Part shown: piece after piece, positions 9,394 to 16,217 of the stretch | Layout of the letters: the number at the start of each line of letters is the position of its first letter | Position numbering within the stretch: position 1 is the stretch's first letter | Assembly (NCBI GenBank): GCA_001598975.1 | Contig: BBXU01003039.1 | Span: forward strand, 1 to 16,217 | Reading direction: 5' to 3' | DNA: 16,217 bases | From: Parachlorella kessleri | Taxonomy: Eukaryota; Chlorophyta; Trebouxiophyceae; Chlorellales; Chlorellaceae | Made by a program: the position numbers and the translations under genes | The notes under the pieces: generated by a model | Database searches by the model: none | What the model was told of the DNA's origin: nothing | Seen by the model: the letters and a program-made list of their open reading frames with translations, nothing else

Positions 9394-11316
9394 TCAAACA
9401 TGGCCATTCAAATCAGTAGTGTGCACCTCCGTAGTGTTCACCCGCCGTTGTGTGCCAAAGTTGCCGCCGTCCACACGGTTGATGGGCTTGAAGGGGAACA
9501 CAGGTAACACTTGCTGCAGGCAGGAACGACAGCTGGGTCGGCAGTGCCAGAGATAGGTTGCGTAGCACAAGGCTTGGAGCTTGTGTTTACCCTCGTTAGG
9601 TCACCCTGGTGGCAAGCGAGCAACCTTCACTAGTACCACGTGCTGACACCGGCCTGGGCACCCAGCACCCAGCCAGCCGAGGCCGTGCTGCTGTCATCCC
9701 TGGCCTAGCTCGTATGATTGGCCACGCCAAGCACAGCCAGTGCACCGCCTCACCGTGCCATACACCTCCTTCAACAGCGCGGCGGCGCCGTCATAGAATG
9801 CTATGGCGGCCACCAGCCAGCCCCAGGCGCCAGCAAACTTCATCCAGTTGCGGTGCTCCTCCTGAGGCTGGCCGCCAGCCAAGAACCAGAAGAGCAGGGA
9901 TAGAGTGCTGCAGCAGGGACCAGACAGTAGGTTGACATGAAACACCGCTGGCTCCGAGGCACAGAGTTCCCCTTGTGGTCCTCAACTGGTAAGCAGCAGC
10001 ACCTCTAATTGGACAAAGGCTGGCAGAAGGGTGACGATCAGATGCAGCAGAGCAAGACACCAAGTGTGGGGATAGCGAGCTGCAGCGACGGTTTCCACAA
10101 GAGGGTGCCCCATGGCAGGGCAGACCTCCCCACTTACAACTCCATGATGTCATTGTGTGCCTGTACATGTGTGACAGAGGGCTGGCAGCAGGCGCATGTT
10201 GAATACTTACAGGAAGAGGGAGCTGGTCACCAGGTTCATGCTGAAGGTGCAAAGCCAGAGGATGAAGGTGACGATGCCCCACAAGATTAGCTGCAAAGTG
10301 GCAGGAGCAGGGGCCAGGGTCATGGGCAGGGCATCTGAAGATATTTGTTTAAAGTGGGAATGCACAATGCCGGCGTGCGAGTGGGCATGAGCTGGAAAGG
10401 CAGCAGGCGAAAGTCCTGGCATGCTTTTTATGGGAAGGTATGTGTGTGAACAGGCCAGCAGGGGAGCTTGCATTACACCTGCCTAGGTCAGCTGGGCAGC
10501 CCCAGCAAGCAGCACCCGCGGCACCCAGCCGCTGCCTACCATTGTGCGCTCTCCAGAGACGGGGCCCGGCATGGGGGTCTTGTATACAATCACCCCATTG
10601 GCACTGCTGGCTATTTGGGGTGTGAGGCCGTTGGTAAGGGTCCTCAGGGTGTTGAGGAAGGCAAGCCCCATCCAGAAGGCGCCATAGGAGCAGAAGGCGA
10701 CGGTGCCAAAGGTGTTCTTGCGGTGGTACTCTAGGATGCCGGCTATGAGCTGCGCCAGGCCTCCATAGAACATGCCATAGCCAATGACGGGGCCGCCAAC
10801 GCCTGTGCTGCCCTCTGCCACTGTTGTATACTGTCCCTGCACGACGGTCGGGTGGGTAGGCTGCTAGTACCCCTTTGCAAGCTTTGCTATACTTTGCCAG
10901 GTGGTCCGGCATGAGTGAAAACCTCCAGGTTGCTCCTTATCCAGGCAATGGTGTGCCCACTGCCGCCGAAGCCAGCACGTCAGGCAGCAGCTGGTCACCC
11001 TTGCAGCCCATGGCACGGGCACTTGCCTGGAGAAGAGCGGTGGTCAGTGCAAAACCAAACAGGCCCAGAGGACCTGCAAATAGCCAGTGGAGCAGGTTAA
11101 TTGGAGCAACAGTACTCTTCAACATGTTCATCAAGTACCCCGCGCGAGCAATCTTTGATGCCTCAGTCTTTGATGCCTGAACTCACCCACGTTGGCAGTC
11201 GCAGGTACCACTTTCACAGTGCCATCGTGAAACAAGTCGGAGCGAGCGAGGCGTGCGTCGATGAGCTGCAGAGCCCTCTCAAGGCGCTGGACATCCGAAG
11301 CTTGTGCAGCTGTCAT
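9394..11316 (-). CDS. GPR1/FUN34/YaaH (GFY/SatP) family acetate-type transporter
   Basis: Six exons, 11316-11187, 11073-11027, 10836-10540, 10290-10211, 9907-9754 and 9513-9394, join with consistent phases (1, 0, 0, 2, 0) into 275 residues. The family is recognised from [35 protein letters not shown] and [20 protein letters not shown]. Members move acetate, succinate or related acids across membranes; Chlamydomonas homologues are named GFY. Six membrane helices are apparent, near residues 44-62, 74-96, 100-124, 159-176, 178-197 and 208-232. The N-terminus (about 40 residues) and the C-terminus ending in an Arg/Thr-rich stretch are hydrophilic. The start is the only ATG in the first-exon frame and has G at -3. 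Oddities: the second intron begins with GC, exon 2 is only 47 nt, and the usual NPAPLGL signature reads NVGPLGL. Substrate and membrane cannot be told from sequence. Confidence 0.92.
10837..11026 (-). other. GC-AG intron of the transporter gene
   Basis: On the minus strand the exon ends CTCCAG and the intron starts GCAAGT, the classic form of a GC donor with otherwise perfect pairing to U1. The acceptor is GTCGTGCAG. Splicing here keeps phase 0 and joins TTALLQ to GQYTTVAEG, giving a continuous family-like sequence. I found no GT donor nearby that preserves both the frame and the family alignment. Confidence 0.75.
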
Positions 11317-12126
11317 CTCAACCTGTCTATTAGCCCAGGTTTGGCTGAGTGGAAGTCCAGCCTTTTGTTCAACTTTGAAGTGTCGCGCGTGTGCTCCGTG
11401 TCCTCCCACATAGGCATCCAAGAAGCTACCAGAGGGCGCAGGCGCCGAAATCTGGTTGTGCCCAGAAAGGCCTGGAACAGTTCAAAGCAACGCAAGCAGA
11501 GTTTATTACTGTCAACTTCCAGGAAAGGTACGATGGTAGTGCAGTTACTGCCTGACAGGGCGGCGTGCTAAGGACTCTAGCAGGTTTGTCTACTGCTCAT
11601 GGTGGCATACGCTACCGTAGCTGCAAGCAGACTACCAGGTCTGATGCCGTGAAGGTCGTCGAGAGCTGATTCAAGCGGCAAATGCCTGGCGTCAGGTAAC
11701 AGAGTTGGATACAGCAAATGGAGTAGGCGCTTGACGCATGATGCGGGGTTTGCAGGGCAGCCCTCCGGCAGGTCTCTTATCACTGGGGACCTGGATCTAC
11801 ATGTCAACCTGGTCGTAGCACTGCCGCCATCCGGCCAGGAGACAGTTACTGACAGTACCAACCCCCAGTCACACCACATATGGCCTTCAAGCATGACAAA
11901 GCATTGTCCACAGTGCTTACATGTGCAGGCTTGTGAGAGGGTCAGCATTCTACCAGTCGGTGGGACCCCATCAGGGCCGTCCGCACATGCGGCAAGCCGT
12001 GTGCCCCACCGGCCAGCAGCAGGCTCCGTGTTATAATTATCCATATCGGTAACAGAGCGACATATAGAAGGTCGCCAGGTCGGGTATCTGGTGATGCTGG
12101 ATTCCCCGATGCTGGATGCCCTGAGG
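11317..12126. other. Intergenic region upstream of the transporter
   Basis: This should contain the 5' UTR and promoter of the transporter (starting at 11316, minus) and the 3' UTR of the gene ending at 12127 (minus). Open frames on both strands lack recognisable domains and splice partners. No TATA box is obvious. Confidence 0.5.
11917..11921 (-). other. Candidate TGTAA polyadenylation signal
   Basis: TGTAA reads on the minus strand about 206 bases after the stop codon at 12127-12129. TGTAA is the usual poly(A) signal in Chlamydomonas-type algae. A five-base motif occurs often by chance, so this is only suggestive. Confidence 0.3.
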
Positions 12127-15100
12127 CTAGCCCCTGATCAGTGCCTCCACCAGGTCATCGGCATCGTCCTGGGAGGTGCAGCTGCCCACCAGCGCACGGA
12201 AGGTCGCCAGGTCCTCATCCTTGGCCAGGTTGGCGTCCTTGCCACCTGCACAGCGGGCGCAGCGGGCCGGTAAGAAAGCCACCACCTCCTTGCCCTTGGC
12301 AGGCTGCTGCCCTTCTGGCTGCGTGCATGATGAATGCATGTCCCTGGGCTTTTCAAAAAGCCAGGCTGCGATGTGCCAAGCTATGTCCCAATTAGGGAGT
12401 GATGCACTCCACTGGCAACCACGCAATGAGGCACAAAGGATGGGAGGGTCCATGTGGTCCTCCCTGCTGCTGGAAGCTGCACTGCACTACACGCCCCTTG
12501 GCTGCACCGCACTGCATGCCCCTTGGCAGCTAGCTGCGCTCGCCCTGCCGCCAGCTGGCCAACAGGGCATCCAGCCACGCACACCGCCCTTGCGCCCTGC
12601 ACAGCGTTGCTGTAAGGCAGCAGGGCCGGCCCATCACACTCCAGCCCACCTGCGCGGTCGCACGCGTTGAGCTTTTCTTGGAGATCCTGCGACGAGAGCG
12701 CCCCGCTGGCGCCGGCGCCCCGGCTGGACGTGGACTGCAGGATGAGCCACGTCAGCTGCTCGGCCGCATACCTGCAGTGGGGCGTGCGCAGCACAACCGA
12801 TGTCACAAACATTGTCCAGGGCGTGTTGTGTGTTCCCGTGGCATGCTGAGACAGCTCTCTGGCCAGGCAGGCTGACTGGCACTGTCATACAATGCCAACC
12901 AAGCAGCTGGGCAGAGAGTGGCAGTGCCAGGGCAGCACACAGCCAGCTCCTTGTAGGTCGGCCCACACGCTGCTGTGCCCAGCCAGTGTCTGAGGCTGCA
13001 TGGCAAGGAGGCAAGCTAGCTAGCTAGCCAGCTTGGGCCAGTCAACCGAGGCTGGCATGCGAGCAGCACCGCGCCCTGCGCATCACCACCAGGACTGGTC
13101 TGAAAGCTGTCACGCTGCCTCCGCTCCAAGGCCCTTAGTGCCAGCACATGCTGCCCCCTGGCCGACCTAGCCTGGCCCCCTCCCGGGCAGCAAGGACCTA
13201 GCCTGGCCCCGCCAAAACCCCACACCTTCCCCCCCAACTCACCCAAAGTTCTGGGCGCCCATGTTGTACTCAACCGCTGCCGAGACCAGCGCAGGGCGGT
13301 GAGAGTCCTCCAGGGGCAGCGCCACTGCAAGGCAATGCCATCATGACAGTGCTTGACTTGATGGTGAGTTGGGTGCAGGGAGTGGCAGCCTCTTGGACCG
13401 GCGAGTCTCTCACATGAATACCACGCACCCCTCACTCCAACGTTTGTCACACTGGACCCGTAAGGAATACATGTGCCCACCTCGGCAAGCAGGGCCAAAT
13501 GGCACCACCACAACAATGGCCCACTACTTGTACATGCGTCAGTGTTTGGTGACAAACACTAAGACGAGTAAGGCAGCGCATGCCAGCTGCATGCCCTCTG
13601 TCACAAGGGGAGGAGTTACGAATCCGAATGCTGGAACAGCACAACAAACCTCCCCGCCCGGCCAGAAGGGCAAGGGCCTGGCTGCAACCAACCTGCGAAC
13701 CGCGCCAGCTTGGCGGCTGCTGGCGCGCTGGCCTTGGCCGCCGCCGCCAGGAGCCTGGCCACCACATAGTAGGGCATGCACTTGGCCGCCGCAGTGCCCC
13801 CCGCCTTGACGGCAGCGCCCAGCGTGGACGCAGCCGCGGCCCAGTCGCCGGCCTGCAGCAGAGAGGGTGTTTGCGCAGGGGACATAGTGGCATGGCATGT
13901 GGGGTGGAAAATGGCAGGGAGGTACGGGGCCCCTGGTGGGAGCATATATATCACTAATTACCAAATATGAAGGGGATGCCCAGCATGGAGGCAGCGAGCA
14001 CTCCCTTGCCCACAGGCCTAAACATTTGGCTGCTACCGTGTGTAAGTACAGTCAAGCAAAGGCTTGCATCAGATGTGTCATGTATAGGGCACAGCCGCGC
14101 CTCATGGGCAGGGCGGGCCAAACTGATGTGGTGGTGGCACCCCGTATCCCTGTGACAATGCCAGCGGACACCTCCGGTCACCCCTCCCTTCCCCCAAGGC
14201 CATACACCACCCTGAGGACCCTTAGCATGCTGCCCCGGCAGACCAGGTGAGTCCTGGTTACAAACTGCACACTCTGCCACCATGGGCAGTAAGAATCTTC
14301 ACCTGGAACGCCGGAAGGCCGGGGACCACTGCCTGTCCGCCCCTCAGCATCCCCGCCGGGGCCGCGCTGGGCACCGGGTACGACGCTGACTTGTGCACCC
14401 CAGCAGCCGCAGCAGGCCCAGCAGGCGCCACGATGGGCGCCGTGGTGGTGCGTGGGAGGGGGGAAGCCGCCGCTCCACCTCCCCCGGGGGCCCCGCCTCC
14501 TGCCCCCGCAAACATGGACTCGAAATCCTCCCACCCAGAGAGTAGGTCTGAGGCAGGGGCGGGCGGGGGGCTGGGCTGCCGCATGGGCTGGCCCGAGCCC
14601 AGGCTGCCGAACGACCGTGGCTTGGGCAGGCCCTGAGGGGTCGTCTTGCTAGGGGAGGGGGTGGAGGCGCCAGAGGGGAGCAGGGCGCCGGCGCCGACGC
14701 CCGCCGCAGGGCCCGGGCTCGGGGCCGACGAGCCGCCAAAGTCGAAGAAGGGGTCGAACGGCACGGCTGCTGAGGTGGCGGCTGCCGTGGTGGTGGCAGC
14801 AGTCGCGGTGGCGCCCTTGGGAGGGCCTGCATGGGTCGGCAGCAAGGCGCAGCGCAACATGCATCAGCACACCACTGTCAGGATAGCATATCAAACAGTG
14901 CGACCTGGGCTGACATTATGACACCCAACTGATTGCTAGGCAAAGAGCCTGGCCAAGCGGACAGACCCCATTACCTCCCAGGCAGCAGTCAACCCCAAAA
15001 CCGAGGCCCACACAACAAGCTTTTCCCGCCCGGGGAGTGCCTGCCACTACCCAGCATGCCCAGCATCTGCAATCAGGCCACCCTGCAAGGCCGCCGAGCC

Positions 15101-16174
15101 GGAAGTTTTACTCGGCACCACAAGGCTGCACCCGCCCCACAGAGGCTCACCCAGCATGCCCAGCACGTCTGCAAAGGGATCGTCAGCAAAGGCGCCAAAG
15201 CCGGGGGCGGCGCCACCCGCAGCCGTCGAGGGCGCCTGCGCCTGCTGCGCCCCTGCTGGGGGTGCTGCTGCGCTGCCCGGTGGAGGCGCCAGCGCCGGGA
15301 ACTGCAGGCGGGTGCTGGTGCCACGGAGGGGAGAGGCGCCAGGCGGCTGAAACACATACAGGAGTGGAGACATCGGGCACGAAGTTGTAATGCTGGGGTG
15401 AGAGCACACGTGCATCCCGATGACACTTCCAATGTGGGCTACTGGCATGGCTGCTTGCTGACCTGGCCATCTGGGGCCCTAAAAACAGGGAAGCTTGCAC
15501 GGAATGTCTGTCTATGCAAACAACCATGCCTAACCAAGGGCCGACCCTCCCGCCAACCCCCACACAGAGGATGGCTCCGCAGGGGGTGCAGAGAGCCGCG
15601 GGGTACGCAAACCTACCCCTGCTGCCGAGGTGTCGCTGGCGTTGCTGGCAAAGCGCTGCAGGGCGGGGGACCCGAAGCGGGCAGATCCCAGGGGGGATGC
15701 CAGGGGGGACCCCAGCTTGAGCGCCTGCAGGGGCGGCAGCAAGGTCGCAGAAGCCACGGCTAAGAGTGAGCGAGTGAGGCACGGGCTCCACTGCGCCGTG
15801 GAAATAGCAGTATTATTCAAGTGTAGTCCGCTCCTCTGCTGGGCAAAGGCACTGGTGAGCTATGGCAACAAAAAGAGCAGGCAGCCAGCCACAAACCGGG
15901 GCTGCCTCCCAGTGCAAACTGCCAAGCCGTCAAGTAGTAAGGCACGTGCTCAGTGACAGCTGGCGGCGGGGAGGGTCTGGCTTCGGAAAAACTCAGCAGG
16001 ACCGGAGAAGGGAGGGCGCTCGCAGCGTGTCTGATATGTATGGAACAGAACGGAGAAGCAGAATCGGACCTGGGCAGCTGCCTTGAGGGCAGAGGCGTCG
16101 CCGCCAAAGGGCTGGTCGGGTGAGCGTATGGTGATCTTGAAGCGCTGCTGGGTGGACGTGGTGTTGGTGCTCAT
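12127..16174 (-). CDS. Predicted trafficking accessory protein: DPF motifs plus helical C-terminal tail
   Basis: Eight exons, 16174-16070, 15724-15617, 15346-15151, 14826-14303, 13852-13693, 13324-13243, 12771-12650 and 12245-12127, join with consistent phases (0, 0, 1, 0, 1, 2, 1) into 471 residues. The N-terminus (QRFKITIRSPDQPF) could form a short folded element. Residues about 36-310 are Ala/Pro/Gly/Ser-rich and probably disordered. They carry DPF at 127 and 161, DLL at 230 and WEDF at 235-238, motif types that bind clathrin-adaptor ears. Residues about 312-471 are helical, with blocks LPLEDSHRPAL, EYNMGAQNFGYAAEQL and LQEKLNACDRAGG. From memory this resembles the solenoid tail of plant TSET/TPLATE-type or coatomer-like subunits, without their WD40 propellers; that comparison is unverified. 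The first donor (CAG|GTCCGA) is weak. The 450-bp intron 13853-14302 is long enough to hide a further exon. A role in endocytosis or post-Golgi traffic is inferred, not shown. Confidence 0.8.
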
Positions 16175-16217
16175 GCTGGTCTGGGACCTGGAGAGGAAAG
16201 GTGGGTGGGTGGGGGAA

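Noticed and set aside
13010..13035. Near-palindromic (GCTA)n tract as a transposon end
   Set aside because: It is a short simple-sequence tract within intron 6 of the minus-strand gene, with no matching end, target duplication or transposase nearby.
14933..15763. 276-codon plus-strand open frame
   Set aside because: It lies antisense to exons 2 and 3 of the minus-strand gene, whose frames and splice sites are consistent. Arg/Gly/Pro-rich composition is typical of an antisense shadow in GC-rich DNA.

Overview
The window looks like nuclear DNA from a green alga, probably a chlorophyte of the Chlamydomonas/Scenedesmus kind. The reasons are short phase-consistent exons split by roughly 100-470 bp introns, GC-rich Ala/Gly/Pro/Gln-rich coding sequence, a plastid-transit-like N-terminus on one protein, and an acetate-transporter family common in these algae. 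There are no bacterial-style operons, rRNAs, tRNAs or CRISPR arrays. All gene models were assembled by hand by joining GT-AG (one GC-AG) junctions that keep the reading frame; there is no transcript evidence behind them.

Layout: (1) 1-1300 holds a CA microsatellite, a piece of a dispersed C-rich repeat, and no gene I can defend. (2) About 1440-2102 (+) is a possible two-exon gene of unknown function. (3) 2041-3951 (-) is an unrecognised Ser/Pro/Gln-rich protein with a 38-nt exon encoding a basic, nuclear-localisation-like stretch. (4) 4864-5608 (-) is a three-exon, 117-residue predicted plastid protein with one C-terminal membrane helix. (5) 6100-8377 (+) is a five-exon ArfGAP of the SMAP/AGD5 kind with clathrin-box, DPF and WxxF motifs. 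(6) 8378-9393 contains a 68-bp tandem duplication and a degenerate minisatellite. (7) 9394-11316 (-) is a six-exon GPR1/FUN34/YaaH (GFY/SatP) acetate-type transporter, with one apparent GC-AG intron. (8) 12127-16174 (-) is an eight-exon, 471-residue protein with DPF-type adaptor motifs and a helical tail resembling trafficking-coat solenoids.

Two of the five well-supported genes (the ArfGAP and the 12-16 kb protein) carry nearly the same DPFAD[I/V]L peptide in disordered Ala/Pro-rich regions, which suggests that both use the clathrin/AP-2-type adaptor machinery. The transporter between them and the plastid protein have no evident functional link to these two. The ArfGAP and the plastid protein are divergently arranged across a 491-bp gap that probably holds both promoters.
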